Origin: Wuchereria bancrofti
Lineage: Eukaryota > Nematoda > Chromadorea > Rhabditida > Onchocercidae
Direction of reading: 5' to 3'
Assembly: GCA_005281725.1 (NCBI GenBank)
Contig: SSBO01000009.1
Span: 8,883,831-8,947,830, forward strand
DNA length: 64,000 bases
Part shown: piece by piece, positions 41,601 through 53,660 of the stretch
Layout: every line of letters begins with the position of its first letter
Position numbering within the stretch: the stretch's first letter is position 1
Notes under the pieces: generated by a model
What the model was told of the DNA's origin: nothing
The model's database searches: none
The model's input: the letters and a program-made list of their open reading frames with translations, nothing else
Program-made: the position numbers and the translations under genes

Positions 41601-43580
41601 TAGTTGCACTTTAGTATTTCGATTTTACTTTTAAAAATTCTACGATATTTTGAATTTTTGCAAGGAAAAAAAGGTCAAAAAAACCATTTAAAGAATTAGA
41701 AAAACCGATCTGAATGCTAAAATAATATGAATTTGTGACAAAATAGTAATTATGAGCTACTTCGAAAAAAAAAAATGACAATTTTGTATTTTGTCTTTTA
41801 ATTCAAATTTCGAACCAAAAATTCAATGAAAATTCTCCATATTGTTATAGGCAATGAAAATGGATGCATCTCGTAAAATGGAAAGTGGTTCGGTGACACC
41901 AAAAGCAGATGCCTTCTCTGTATTTGATGTTGAGCCAACGAAATTTTTAGGCGGTTCAAAGGAATCAAATACATGGGGAACGGTATCTTTCTAATATATT
42001 TTGATCGTAGCATATATCTTATCAATTATTTGGTAGAAAAAAGTTGTATGATTTTGGAGATTTAAATTTTAGTACACTGTGAAACATATTTTAAAATATA
42101 GAAAACTTTTCGCTTTTTTTTCATGCTTAAAAGAATATATAGAAAATATTGTTAACAGTTTGAAAAAACTAACTTTGGAATAAAACGAGTAGTTTAGTGG
42201 AGTTTTTTTCTTTTCATAATGAAAAAGCTAAGATATCAACAATAATCATTTATTATTATTATTATTATTATTTTATTATTATTTTACTGCTATTATTATT
42301 ATTTATTACTTGCTATTTATTATTTGTTATTTTAGTATTATTATTTTTATTATTTACTATCCATTATTCTTAACTCACTGCTATTAATTATTATTAATTC
42401 TCTTTTGTCCTATTCTTTATTTTTCTATTCTGTACTTTCTGAACTATTATTCTTTTTATTTATTATTATTTTACTATTATTATTTTTTTTTCAAATATTT
42501 TTTGAATAATTCATTGAATATTTTTGGCCATGATTTCAAAAAATCTATTGCTTCATTTGTTAATTTTTGAAATTAATTGTATATTTATCATAAATTTTAA
42601 CAAAATGCTATTTCTCATTTAACTTTCTATATTACTAGGCTTATTTTGAAGAGTTATAATTATTCTTTTCATTTATAGAAAAGCGATCGATTCTCACATT
42701 CGTCATCATCCGTAGCAGCGTTAATAGATGGTTTAGAATCATCAAAACGAATGGACAATTCATCGTCTGTAATATTATCTGATTCAGAAAATGATGACAA
42801 ACTTCAACTTTCTGCTTCAACGTCAAAATTACTTCGAATTCAGTTGAATAAAATATTGGAATGTCGATTATTGGCTAAATGTTTAAAGGATGTAGCTGCA
42901 AAAGCAATTAGCGGTGATGCACCAAGTGTTAATCGTTTATTAGGATGTCGAAGTAAGTAATTTAATTACTTCAATTGTAGAGTTAAATGATAATTTTTTG
43001 TTTGATATCATTTGGTTATATATTACTTAGATGATTTATTCAATAAAGTAATGATGCTCAACTAAATTACTTAAATATTTAGTGTGATTAATTATATATA
43101 AAATAAAGTAAACTGTATTTTATCATACTTGATGTGTTAGGATTAAATAAAGTAAGCTAATAAAAGAGTATAAGATTTGATAATATAGAGACAAAGATTT
43201 ATTGCGAACTAATAAAGTAATTTAAAACTTAGTAACTTATGGGATAAACATTTATTTGTGTTATTGATAAAGATTTTATTAAATTTTTATGACATATTTG
43301 TTATTTTCCAAAATGTTTTATTATAAGACATGCATGCAAATCATATCTTTTTTTTTTTTAATTTTTAGGTGATTCGATGTCAGAATCAGAATCAGAACCA
43401 ATATTGAATGATGCAAATGTAATGTCATCAAATTGTGCTGAACGACATATTAGGAAGATTACGGATGATTTGGAACGAATTGAGAAAGATTTAAATTCAT
43501 TACGTGAATGTTTTGTGGAATATTATCAGAAGAAAATTGCGGATGAATTAAAAGAGGATGAATCATGCCGTATTCAATAA
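17622..43580 (+). CDS. Large Q/R-rich, Ser/Thr-rich coiled-coil protein, 16 exons
   Basis: Exons: 17622-18483, 28916-29098, 29693-29782, 31359-31490, 35600-35807, 37373-37487, 38746-38822, 39038-39153, 39433-39582, 39898-40015, 40232-40298, 40609-40779, 41175-41345, 41851-41982, 42679-42952, 43369-43580 (stop TAA). Every junction keeps phase; the sum is 3,078 bases, 1,025 residues. The ATG at 17622 follows a TTAGTAG acceptor; an in-frame ATG at 17589 is the alternative. Order: Q/R-rich tract (about 9-55), long Asn/Ser/Thr-rich region with STPLSR motifs in exons 4 and 5, a short coil (about 604-622, LEQRVRELEAAV), a main coiled coil (about 670-820, exons 10-13), a helical stretch (about 920-955, KLLRIQLNKILECRLLAKCL) and a C-terminal coil (about 978-1020). 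No transmembrane segment or enzyme motif seen. It looks like a cytoskeletal, centrosomal or scaffold protein, but I cannot assign a family. Cassette exons inside the large intron 1 may be missing. Confidence 0.8.
17660..17765 (+). repeat. CAA/CAG-rich coding repeat (Q/R tract)
   Basis: Part of exon 1. Mixed CAA, CAG, CGA and GAG codons encode a Gln/Arg/Glu tract; a block of about 36 bases (containing GCGACAAGAGCGCCAACA-like sequence) is imperfectly repeated. The mixed codons mean it is not a pure trinucleotide run. Confidence 0.75.
22650..23132. repeat. Diverged direct repeat, two copies
   Basis: The block at about 22650-22785 (AGGAAACAATGCTATTTC, then TTGAAAACGCAATTATAAAA) resembles the block at about 22972-23132 (AGGAAAACAATGTTATTTC, then TTGAAAATGCAATTTTAAAA), with scattered substitutions and small indels. 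An old local duplication or two decayed copies of one interspersed element. Confidence 0.65.
25312..25378. repeat. (AAT)n microsatellite
   Basis: Repeated AATAAT with AGT and AAC interruptions, in intron 1 of the large gene. Confidence 0.9.
26865..26889. repeat. (GA)n microsatellite
   Basis: An uninterrupted run of about twelve GA units in intron 1 of the large gene. Confidence 0.9.
29099..31358 (+). other. Introns 2 and 3 of the large gene
   Basis: Apart from exon 3 (29693-29782, reading GSRTAIVGPNTIHRSREGSE) this stretch is intronic. Intron 2 begins GTAAGT and has a CT run at 29129-29153; intron 3 runs from GTTTTT to AAATTTTAG. Both are otherwise plain AT-rich sequence; the plus ORF at 30646-30867 is low-complexity. 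Confidence 0.7.
31491..35599 (+). other. Intron 4 of the large gene (~4.1 kb)
   Basis: From donor GTATTC to acceptor TTTTTTAAG. It holds CT-rich (32625-32710) and GA-rich (34890-34922) tracts, a GATA-unit microsatellite (34984-35004), and a perfect hairpin at 33912-33940. The minus-strand ORFs at 32109 and 32588 are translations of those tracts (K/R/E-rich) and are not genes. Confidence 0.7.
33912..33940. repeat. Perfect 13-bp hairpin, 3-base loop
   Basis: TAATTGATAACGA (33912-33924), loop CAA, then TCGTTATCAATTA (33928-33940). It lies inside intron 4 of the large gene. It could fold in RNA or be the remnant of a small inverted-repeat element. Confidence 0.85.
35808..37372 (+). other. Intron 5 of the large gene, with an exon-like patch
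   Basis: Mostly T-rich. A GC-containing patch at 36971-37080 follows TTGTTTAACAG and is open in one frame (TIKLTASYTTSTSLLTTADH), but that frame does not fit the phase 2 exon before it. It also contains five TGACC words. The facing ORFs at 36125 and 36221 are CT-tract translations. Confidence 0.5.
37488..38745 (+). other. Intron 6 of the large gene
   Basis: Donor GTTAAGT, acceptor TTATATTTCAG. AT-rich; no other feature seen. The short ORFs at 37824 (minus) and 38079 (plus) are low-complexity. Confidence 0.7.
39154..39432 (+). other. Possible GC-AG intron (intron 8 of the large gene)
   Basis: The best-matching donor after ...CAAATAACTG is GCAAGT, giving a GC-AG intron ending CATATTCAG. A phase-equivalent GT donor exists 18 bases earlier (TCATCAG, then GTGATC at 39136), which would shorten exon 8 by six residues. 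Both keep the frame, so sequence alone cannot choose. Confidence 0.5.
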
Positions 43581-46500
43581 TTAATTTTGATTACTTATCA
43601 TATTTATGTAAGTATTTGTTGATTTGATTCAAGTACAAGTATCAGGAATAATCTCAATTTTCTCATTTGATAATATAACATGTTTTGCAATGAAATTGAA
43701 AATGAATGGAAAAATCATTATTGTTCTTCTTTTTTTTTTAACTTTATCATTCATAATAATGAAATATTTCAAATTTGAACAGGAAAAAAAATTTTACTGT
43801 ATCGTTCTTTATTCATGTCTTTTTATCAAACATCATAGCATGTGGTCTTCCATTATTAGTTTAAAAAGTTAAATATGAATTGTTTAACTATAAAATATTT
43901 AAAATACAAATTTATATTTGGATCTGTATGAATATCTTGCAATGAAAAGCAAAAGGTTATATATATAAGAGTAATTTCAGAGGGAAATTTGAAAATTGAG
44001 AAGTTTTAGCAAAACATGAAGTAAATTTATTGCAAATTTGTGATTTATATAAAAATTTTGAATTTTAATATGAATCTGCTTCTACAACATTTTTTTTTTT
44101 CATTAATTTCATTAGTCTTTTTTCTTTTGTATTTTTTCTTTTTTTTAATGTATGGTTTTAAAGTGTTGCAACTGTTTTTTTTTTTCGATTAATTGAATAT
44201 TGTAGTATTATGAAGGTCTCAATTAGAATATTTTTTTACGATGAAATTTTATATATAAAATTTAAAAGTTAGCTTAGGTCACATTCGAACTTTTTTCATT
44301 TCTAATCCTTCCGATCAAATTCCCTCTTTTTTGACCACGTGTTTGTTTATTTGTTTAATTTTTAATTAATTAATTAATTATTTCTAAATGCTTAATATGC
44401 TCAGAATGTTATCAATGCATTTTTTTTTATCTCATTATTTATATATTTTGTTTTTTTTTTTGCCTGGGTATATGTGTTTTTTACCCTTTTAATAAGTTTT
44501 TTACCCCGTTTAATATTTTTGGTTTAATTAAAGAAAAATCCATAAACATGTAAAGAATTTTTGCAAAATTTCTGAAATATTATAATGTTTTTATTTTTAC
44601 TGTTCATATATCACAAGAAAAAGTACATATTTTATGCAAAATCAAAGTAAATTTTTTTTAACAAAATATTTTTAAAAAGTAAAATTTCATATGTAATGCA
44701 AAATCACTTTTATAAAATTCAATACGGTTGTTAAACATATGCTCTTCCATTTCCTTTTTTTTTTTTTTATTTAAAAAATGTCTTTCTTTGCTTAAATTTT
44801 TTTTCTCGAATATTTGATGCTTTGTTATTGTGATGAATGATTACTATCATTTTGATCATTACTATTATTATTATTGTCGTCATCTTTATCACTTATTACA
44901 AATTCTATTTGATAAATATTTTCACTTATTTCTTTTCTACTACTGATCTTAAAATAAAGCCAAGCCACATAGCAAAATTGAAAGTTATGGTTGTAAAATC
45001 TAAATTTAATTATATGGTTTTTACTTTAATTATTATTTTTTCCTTGTTTAGTAGTAAAGTAATAATACATTTATATTACCTAATAATGGAAATATATGGA
45101 ATACTCAAGTAGTTTCAATTCTTTCTTTTTTCTATTTTTAATATAGCAATTTAATATGCTGGTGAAAATTGGTAATATAGGATGTAAGAAATATCACAAT
45201 TAAAATTTCTCATTTTAAAATTGATTTAAAAACTAATCAGCAACTAATACAAACTTGCAAACGCACTTTTTCATTCGTTCGTGAATTTCTTTAACCAACA
45301 ATTAATGAATTGAATTTTTAATGAAATTAATGGATTTCAATTAATGAAGTTAGTGGTTTTTTTTGCCTTTGCAGTAGATACTGTGAGGTAATCAATATAT
45401 AGTCGTGATTTATTTGGTATTTCATGATTAAAGTATTGTTTTTAAAAATTTTTTATGTAATTTCCCTGCTTATTAATTAATAACTTGACTTTATAAAGGG
45501 AACATTAGTTCATTGATAAATAATAATTCGTCACTAATTAGAAGGTGATAATTTTGGAAGTTAGTGAATAATTTTAATTCTCAAATATGAATCTGTGTAA
45601 TATGTATTTTTGTTTATTCGACGAATATTAAATTACATTAAAAAAAAACGATTTCATAATTAAATTTATTCATTTATCAATTTTATTCATATTTGCAGTA
45701 CTATTTTAATTTAATTAATAGCGGATAACATTTCGTGTATAATTATTTCGAAATTTTTTCACCACTTTTTGCTATTTAATTTTAAAATTTCAATCATTTA
45801 TACATTTTATTAATTGCAATTCCATAATTATCCTTTTTATTTTTGCTTTGGCTTTTTTTCTCTTTTTATTTCGAACTTTCACACAGTTATAAATAAGCTT
45901 TTATTATGAATCGTCATCAATTAAAGCTTGAGTTTTTTTTTTAAATTTTTAAATCTTTTTTTTGGCTCAACATTTAACTGCAATCTATTATTAAACCATA
46001 AGATATGAAAGACTAAATTACGAATTAGAAATAAATGATTTGTTATTTTGAAAAAAAAAGAAAAAAATGAAAATGTTGAAGAATAATCCACATGTTTCAT
46101 AAATTTTAATAAAGATTCGCACCAATCTTTTGTTGCTTTTTTTTTAAATTTCAATTCATTAAATTAATGAAACAAAAAGCTTGTAATTTCGAATTTGCAA
46201 TTTGCTATTTGAAAGATATAAAAATGATTCTCACTTTACTTTTTTCTAGCATAATGAAAAATGTGTTATTAAATTATTTTCCTGAATTACAATTCTTTTT
46301 TAAAATCTGTTACTTTGCTTTCTTTATTCTCTACGTTTATATTATTATTGTTTATTATTGTCATTAATATTAGTTATTACTACTATCATTACTATTTAAT
46401 ATTTATTATTACTATTATTATTATCATTATTTATCATTATTATTATCAGTTATCATTATTATTACTACTATTATCATTATTGTTATTATTACTATTATTA

Positions 46501-46795
46501 TTGTTATTATTACTATGGTTATTATTTATTATTATTATCATTATCATTAATTATTATTAATTTATTACCATTTTCTGGGTATTAAGCAATTTTTCCAGAT
46601 GCAGTAAAAATAGAGCGAAAACAAGGAAAATTTATTTCGTATACAGAAGTTTTTATGCTATCATAAAATAATCATATATGATAAGATAATATGATTATAT
46701 CTTCTGACGAAAATAATAATGAAAACTTTTCTTTCATACGTTTACTTTTTTTTCAGGAAATATCGTATAGTTTACAAGAAAAAAAAGAAAAGTAA
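43581..46795. other. 3' flanks between two convergent genes
   Basis: It separates the stop of the large gene from the stop of the minus-strand neurensin-like gene. T-rich, with a long TTA/TCA microsatellite near 46345-46560. The ORFs at 43624, 44837, 45921, 46167 and 46315 are hydrophobic or repeat translations without splice or domain support. Confidence 0.65.
46345..46560. repeat. (TTA/TCA)n microsatellite
   Basis: About 215 bases of TTATTATCATTA-type units, downstream of the neurensin-like gene's stop codon (which lies at 46796-46798 on the minus strand). Confidence 0.9.
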
Positions 46796-49700
46796 TTACT
46801 GTTGTTGTGTTACGTCATCACCCATTAACAGATCATCGGTGACAATTTGTTTTGAATGACTGTCATCATTATTACCATTACAGGCAATTTTACCTTCACC
46901 AGGTTGTACTTTTGCAATTTCTTGCAATACTGGTACTGGACCACTGAAATTTGTGAAATTTAATAAAAGGATTAAAATTTAATTTAAAAATTTTTTTTTG
47001 AAATTAGAAAATAATTTTAGCATAAGTGCTATTTAATTGATTCACATTTATTTCAAACTTTTTAATAGAAATATTAATTTATTTTTATACTTGTACAGTA
47101 ATTTTCATTTTTCTTGTTTTGATTTTCCATAAATTTTATTCATTGTTTTAATGGTTTTATAAACTTCGAAGAAAATATGAAATATTGTAATAAAACAAAT
47201 TCGAATAAAATTTGAATAAAAAAAGAAATGAAAGAAAGGAAAAAGAAACAAGCAATGAAAATGATAGAACTTTTGTGATAAATTCCCAGATAAAAAAATT
47301 AAAAAAAAAATTTTTAAAAATATGAATTGAATTGCTTATAAAATGTTAGAAAAAAAGTTGTAAAATGAATAAAAAAACAAAATTTCAATAAAAATTTAAA
47401 AAATTTCCATGAAAATTTTTCAATAAAAATGCAAAATTATTCGCAGAAAAAAAAACAAAAAAAAAAACAAGAAATTTTATAAGAAACATACGAATCAGAT
47501 GTGATTTTTTCATGTTTATCGTTGTTTGTTTGACGGTTAATTTCATTTTTACCGGAAATTGCCGGATAAAGACGAATCGGTGGTTCATTTGGTGTGCTAT
47601 CTTCACTCATAAATGCTGCTAAATGTTTACTCTTGAATGAACCTACCAATGTTGGTGTTAGCAAACTTAATGCAAGCACTACGGCACCGGTAGCAAACGT
47701 ACATAAACCTGAAATTTAAATAAGCAATAGATTTTTTTTTTTTAAAGTATACATTTTCTTATTTATTTCATTTTTTAATTTACGGTAAAATCAAACAGTT
47801 AAGTAAGTTAAGTTTTTAAGTTGAAATGAAAGAAATTAATTCTCTTTTTTTTGTTTTGTTTTTTGCTAAAATTAAAATTTCGATATTAACATTTGAAATG
47901 TTAATTAAATCAAATTGCTAAAATTAAACTAAAAGTAAGAAGAAAAACGACAACTTTTCATATCAGAATTGAAATTTTTCCTACTGAAATTTGAATGTTA
48001 GTTAATTCAGAGTTAATTAAATTAATTTTGGTATTATATTAAAGTGTTATTTCAAGAAGAGCCTGCAAGTGACATTATACCTGGAACTTTTTAAATTTTA
48101 CTCTAGTTTGTTATAAAAATGGTAAGACAAGGATTTTAATTGAAATTTCCTTAAATATTTAAACAAAGAAATTAGATTTAACTTCATCAATTTTCAAGCA
48201 TTTCAATAAATGAATAATACATATTCATTATTTTGTGTAAATTATTCATATAGCAGCATGTTTTAAATTTAATTAATGAAATTATTGCGTTACAGTTGTA
48301 AAGCTTTAATCTTAAAACTATATATTTACTTATTTTTCTCTATTTTCCCAATTTGAAATGTAATTTTTAATTTATTGAATTGGATTTTTTTTAGTTTTAG
48401 TCTAAATATTTCATTGAAAATTAGAATAAAATGCAACACATAAAATAATTTTTGTTTATAAAAGCAACAATATTTTTTTATTAAATGATATTTTGAAAAA
48501 AAGAAATTTTTTTTTCATTGAAGTTAAAATTTAGTTTGTTGAAAAAGGAAACGGTTTTTCTTTTATTTTTAAAGTATCATACCAAACATTTTCCAACGAC
48601 GCATCGGATCTTTTAATATTTCGGCAAGTTTTTCCGGTGGGACATAAAAGCTTCCATCTTCATCCTTTAAATTAAAAAAAAAAAAAAAAAAATTATTAAA
48701 TGATGAAAATTTATAAATTACTATTTGAAAAGAATGATAAAAAGTTAAAATAATTATATTACACTGAAAAAGCTAAAAACCAAGTAATAAGGTTATTCGT
48801 GATAATTAATTATTTTCTTACAAAAGTTAAAAACAATCGCAACTAATGCTCCTATTATACAAATTATTCATCTTCAATGATAACGTCATCTGATTGTACT
48901 TTATCATTCTTAGGTGACACTATCATTCTTAGGTGACATCATTATATGACAACATCATAATATAATTATAATCAAATGACGCTATCTTTATCAAATGAGT
49001 TGCTACCACCAGATAACAATATTCATTAGTAGTTGATAAGATTATGCTAAGCAATTGTCAGATAGCATTATAAAATTGTCTAATTATATTATCATTAACA
49101 GACGATATTATCAGTCTGATATGATACTACAACTGTTAGACAATGTTTTAACTAATCAAATTACAATATCATTATCAAATAATACTATTATTACTTCATT
49201 ATCTTCACTACACTACCAAGTGATAAGGTGATAATAGCATTATCAGATTATCATTATCAAATAACATTATCCATTATTCGGTTATTAATAAAATAATATC
49301 AATGAATGATATTATTTCATTAATATAAATGATGAGAATAAATGAATGAAATTTTAGATCAGTTTGTAAACATTTTCTTTTTTTTTTTTTTTGTAAAACT
49401 ATTGACCATTTATAATTAAAGTTTTTTTCATATTTTAAAATAAACTCAAAATTTTTTTTTTAGATAAAAAAAGATTTCTTTTTTGAATTATTTAAAAATA
49501 AAAAAAAAAATTTTTTTACTTGATAGATAGCAATTCGAGCAATCGATTCTTCAACTCCTTCATGAGGCCAAGTGTATCCAACAACAATAGCAATTGCTCC
49601 ACCAATCAATAGGATTAAGCCAAAAACGGTTAGCATACGACAGAGCCAAAGTCCTGTTCGTTGTGCTGGCGGTGGCGGTAAAAGATACCTTAAATTAAAT

Positions 49701-51279
49701 TTAAAAAAAAAAAACGAATAATTAAACTTATTCAAAAATTTACTTTTATTTTCAATATTTTACTTGTAATAATTTAACTTTCTTTTTTTTAATGTATCAT
49801 TTTTACACATTCAAACAAAATATGAATTAATATGCTAAAAATTGCTATATTATTCTTCAAATTTTAAAATAATATTGCTATTTTTCTAATAGTAAAAAAT
49901 CATTTTTCCGTTTTTTTTTTTTGATTTGTACACTTTTTGTTACAAACTTTGGTAGTGAAGCAATAATTAATTTGAAGTTAAATTGCATTTGTCTAAAAAT
50001 ATTAATTTCATTTTTTTTATAAAAAATATATTCGCCAATATTTTCTGATTTATACAATTTGAACTTTTTAAAAATTAAAATTATTTAAATGAAAAAAAAA
50101 AACGCTTTATTTTATAAAACAATTAAAGCTAATAAATTTTTTCTTCCATCATACAATTAATTTCTAAAAATTAATATAATTTTATACAATGAATAAATAG
50201 ATAATTGAACGATTATGTTATCCAATATTTTTTGTCGTTAATTTTTAATTTCTTTTTTTTAAAGTTATAATTTTGCTTTTGAAATTTTTATTAAATGAAT
50301 ATAAAAATTTCATCTATTAATTCTAACAATATTTGTTACAAAATTAAAAAAACAAAAAAAAAAGAAACAGTTTTTATTCTAATTTTACCTAGTCATTAAA
50401 ATACAAATTTCTCCATCATTTTGATAAAATTTTACTAATTATATTTATTACAGGATGAATTTGATGGTTTTATAACAATGTCCAAGCTAATACTATAACA
50501 ATAACTAGTTGTTGCTTTTATATAAATGTCCAAGCTAATACTATGACAATAACTGGTTACTGGTGTTATAACAATGTTCAAGCTAATATTATGACAATAA
50601 ATGTTTTTTTTTTTTAATATAAATGTTCAAGCTAATACTATGACAATAAATAGTTGTTTTTTTTAATATAAATGTTCAAGCTAATACTATGACAATAACT
50701 AGTTGTTGCTTTTATATAAATGTTCAAGCTAATACTATAATAATAATTGGTTATTGGTTCTATAAGAAAGTTCAATGACTGAATTGCATATACCAGGCTC
50801 CAGCAGATTCGATGTCCTCAACAACTGGTGTTTGATAAAATTGGTGAAGATATGAGCGAATTCCAAAACCTGGCGCTGGTGTTGTTACTCCGTCAAGTAG
50901 TGCTGTAGGCTTTGAATTACCTAAAATACAATTTTTTTTTTCAATTTTATTAAAATAATTTCAGTCATTCAAAATTATTGTTTTTTTTTTTTAAACTATA
51001 TTAATTTTTTTTAAAAAAATAAAAGATTTCCAAACAATTTATGATAATTTAATTGCTATTATTATCAACTGCATAATATTTCCTTATCATAATTAAAATG
51101 CATAATATTTTCTTATCATTTTTAAAATTGTTCATGAATTTCCACTTTTTTTTTCAATCATTTCTATAAAATAATTTTTGAAAAAGAAAGAAAAGAAGAA
51201 AAAATTGTTAATTTATAAAGTTACCATTATCAATTGTATTATCCTTTTTGGAGGCCGACCCACGACCAAATATGGTCAT
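46796..51279 (-). CDS. Neurensin-like two-pass membrane protein
   Basis: Six minus-strand exons: 51279-51225, 50920-50794, 49688-49520, 48664-48583, 47708-47492, 46943-46796. All phases fit; 798 bases, 265 residues. Vertebrate neurensins are small vesicle membrane proteins of neurons with an N-terminal RSYLHQFYE-type motif and two membrane segments. Here IRSYLHQFY is at 39-47, a Pro-rich patch at 65-68 (LPPPPAQ), a first membrane segment at about 79-99 (MLTVFGLILLIGGAIAIVVG), a loop with DEDGSFYVPPEKLAEILKDP at 118-137, a second membrane segment at about 145-167, then a polar tail of about 98 residues ending DDVTQQQ. The tail is longer and more polar than I expect for the family. Function in vesicle traffic is inferred from the family. 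Start chosen at MTIFGRGS because it is the first ATG of an exon with a good donor (GTAACT). Confidence 0.82.
46944..47491 (-). other. Intron 5 of the neurensin-like gene
   Basis: Donor GTATGT, acceptor AAATTTCAG on the minus strand. A-rich on the plus strand, nothing else seen. Confidence 0.75.
47709..48582 (-). other. Intron 4 of the neurensin-like gene
   Basis: Donor GTATGA, acceptor AAATTTCAG on the minus strand. AT-rich; no further feature seen. Confidence 0.75.
48665..49519 (-). other. Intron 3 of the neurensin-like gene, TTATCA-rich
   Basis: Donor GTAAAA, acceptor AATTTAAAG. It contains a 19-base tandem (TATCATTCTTAGGTGACAC at 48902-48920, near-repeated at 48921-48939) within a region scattered with ATTATCA/TGATAA words up to about 49,280. 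Confidence 0.65.
50466..50775. repeat. 48-49-bp minisatellite, six copies plus a decayed one
   Basis: The word TTCAAGCTAATACTAT (TCCAAGC... in the first two) begins at 50481, 50529, 50577, 50626, 50675 and 50723, a period of 48-49 bases; a seventh unit at about 50771 is degraded. Units continue with GACAATAACTAGTTGTTG and a T run of varying length. The array lies in intron 2 of the neurensin-like gene, about 20 bases from exon 2. Confidence 0.92.
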
Positions 51280-52409
51280 TGCTGGCTGTTTTTATTTACC
51301 TTAGCCAACGTTGATTAGTGGGCCTACAACAATTATGAATTATTTGCTATTTTAAGGCCAAAAAATTTAAACAGAAAAAAAAAACGATTAACTGAAGCAT
51401 CTTTGATTGTTGGATTGTTGTATGGAACATTTTCATTTAAAAATTAAAATATAATAAATTAAAACTTTCATTCAAATAAATCTGATGTGACTCTAATTAG
51501 TATTATAAATTATGGTTCATTTAAGAAATATGCAACAATTACATAAAAATTTAAATGATAATTAATTGTTATTTTTACATAAAAATATTCATATTATTTT
51601 TGGTCTAATTTCTTTCTCTTTTCTTTTCTTTTGCTCTGTTTGTTATAATTTAAAATTTCGCACTTTACATTTTTTGAAATTTCTTTTCATTTAGTGATTA
51701 TTACAAATTTTTGAACAAAAATTTACTAATACATGACAAATAATATATGTGCATTTAACACTTAATCTTTTTAAGAAAGATTAAGTGCTAAAAATATGAT
51801 TTAAATATTGCATTTAAAAGGTTAAACTTTGACCTAAATTCTCGTTTTATTAAAACTGGTTACAACAGAATAATTTTTAAAAAAGACGATGATAATTTTT
51901 CATTTTAATCAATTTCAAAAATGCACAAAAGAAAGCAAGGATCAAAAAAATTATAGCAAATAAAAAAAAGGCCTAATAAGTGATAAACAAATGATGCAAT
52001 ATAAATGAATTAATATAACGTCATATCATCTCTTTTACTAATAATAACATTTCAAATGTGAATTCATTTAAGCTTTTCCATTAATTTAAGTTTATAAACA
52101 AAATGCTTATTATTTCCAATAGCACATAAAGTACAAAAATTTGGAATGTGAAAATTTTAAAAAATTAAATTATAATAAAATAGAAATTTGTGTGATAAAA
52201 TGGTCATTCGTAAATAACATATAGTAAGGAAATGCTAAGATAATAAATAATGACTAACTTTTCTCATTCTGAAATGAAAAATGCTTAGGCGAGAAGAGTT
52301 AGGCATTTTAACATATCATACATCCAACTGACATATGCGCATTCACACAGCTATTGATTCCTTCCCATGAGAAAGACCTTTGTGACAAGAGAGCCTTTTG
52401 CTAGGCCCA

Positions 52410-52470
52410 ATAATCTCACACACACACACACATACACAGACATACACAGACACACACAGACATATATGTA
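52410..52470. repeat. (CA)n microsatellite
   Basis: CACACA units with ACAGACATA interruptions, about 1.1 kb upstream of the neurensin-like start. Confidence 0.9.
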
Positions 52471-53660
52471 GCATCACTGAATGTTATTGAAATGTATGTG
52501 AATTCTAAGGTATCCATCCATCCATCAAGGAATAAGCTATTTAATGCAATGTTAGTCTTATAAATAAAAACTAAAAATAAAAACATATTCAACTTAAAAG
52601 AAAAAAATAAAATAATTTATAAGAAATTAAATTTTAAAAATATACATGTGAAATTTTCCATTTTTTCTTGTAAAATATTTCAAAAATTTATTATATGTGA
52701 GAATTTTTTCAGCTTTTTTTTTCATAAAATATTTGTGAAAACTGTTAAATTTTTCACAAATATTTTCCAATTTTCATCTTTTTTTCAAATATTACTTTTT
52801 TCTTTTACCATAAATATTTTTACCATCCTTATGAACTACAAAAGTAAGTAAACAGAAATAGATAACAGAATAGATTTAAATATGAGATAATAAAATTTAT
52901 AAAATGAACTATGCTGAACTAAAATGAACTATGCAATGTATGACGTAAACAAATTATTCCAAAAATAAACTAATTGAAATGTCATAAAATAGTAGAAGTA
53001 ATTGTTTTCTATTTTATGATATCTAAAACATTTTTTATGAAATATTATTATTTTCAAATTTTTATTCAATCTCTTGTAAGGCATTTGCATTTCCTTGTCT
53101 TCCCATTTTTAATCATAATAATTCATCAGATGAAATAACCAAAAAAAGAATTGCTGCATATTTAGTAGGCATTAATTGCTCTTCCACTTTATTTTGATTT
53201 AAAAAATAATTTATGAAACTATTAGAGTCTTTACAGAGATTATAAGTAATGTTTTCCGTTACGTATGATAGTATATTTCCTCGAACTTCTTCATTTATAA
53301 ATTTCTCTTTGTTAATATTCAAAGTTTATTTTGAAATGATGACAATATGATTAATATTTATTGCAGTTAAAACTTCAACTAATGATAAGTTTTTTTTTTC
53401 CCTCGTCGATAAAGAAAATAATGAAGCAATAGATAAAGCTAAGCCTAGCAAATTTATATGCACATACAATTTATTAAAAAAGCAATGTATAATTATAAAC
53501 AGAAATAATGACGAATAGAAATAATGAGCAAATAAAGATATTATCTAGCTATAATTATTTGGAATAAAACATTTCTAAGTTGCAATAAACTTTTAAAGTT
53601 TAGAAAATTATTCAATAGCTGAATATGTCAAAGGTCAAGAAATAAATTCAATAATAATCT

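Noticed and set aside
41798..42025. Minus-strand ORFs opposite coiled-coil exons (41132-41341, 41798-42025, 42641-42826)
   Set aside because: They mirror exons whose plus-strand frames join in phase; no independent support.
44837..45112. 91-codon hydrophobic ORF that looks like a membrane protein
   Set aside because: AT-rich I/F/Y/L codons arise freely in this DNA; it begins in an ATT repeat and has no partner exon or family motif.
46315..46560. 81-codon ORF of I/Y/L
   Set aside because: Direct translation of the TTA/TCA microsatellite.
53113..53322. 69-codon minus-strand ORF with a stretch loosely like the histone H4 fold (EEVRGNILSYVTEN)
   Set aside because: The likeness covers about 15 residues only, the downstream H4 motifs are absent, the frame starts just after a stop with no acceptor, and there is no ATG. 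Chance is the simpler reading.
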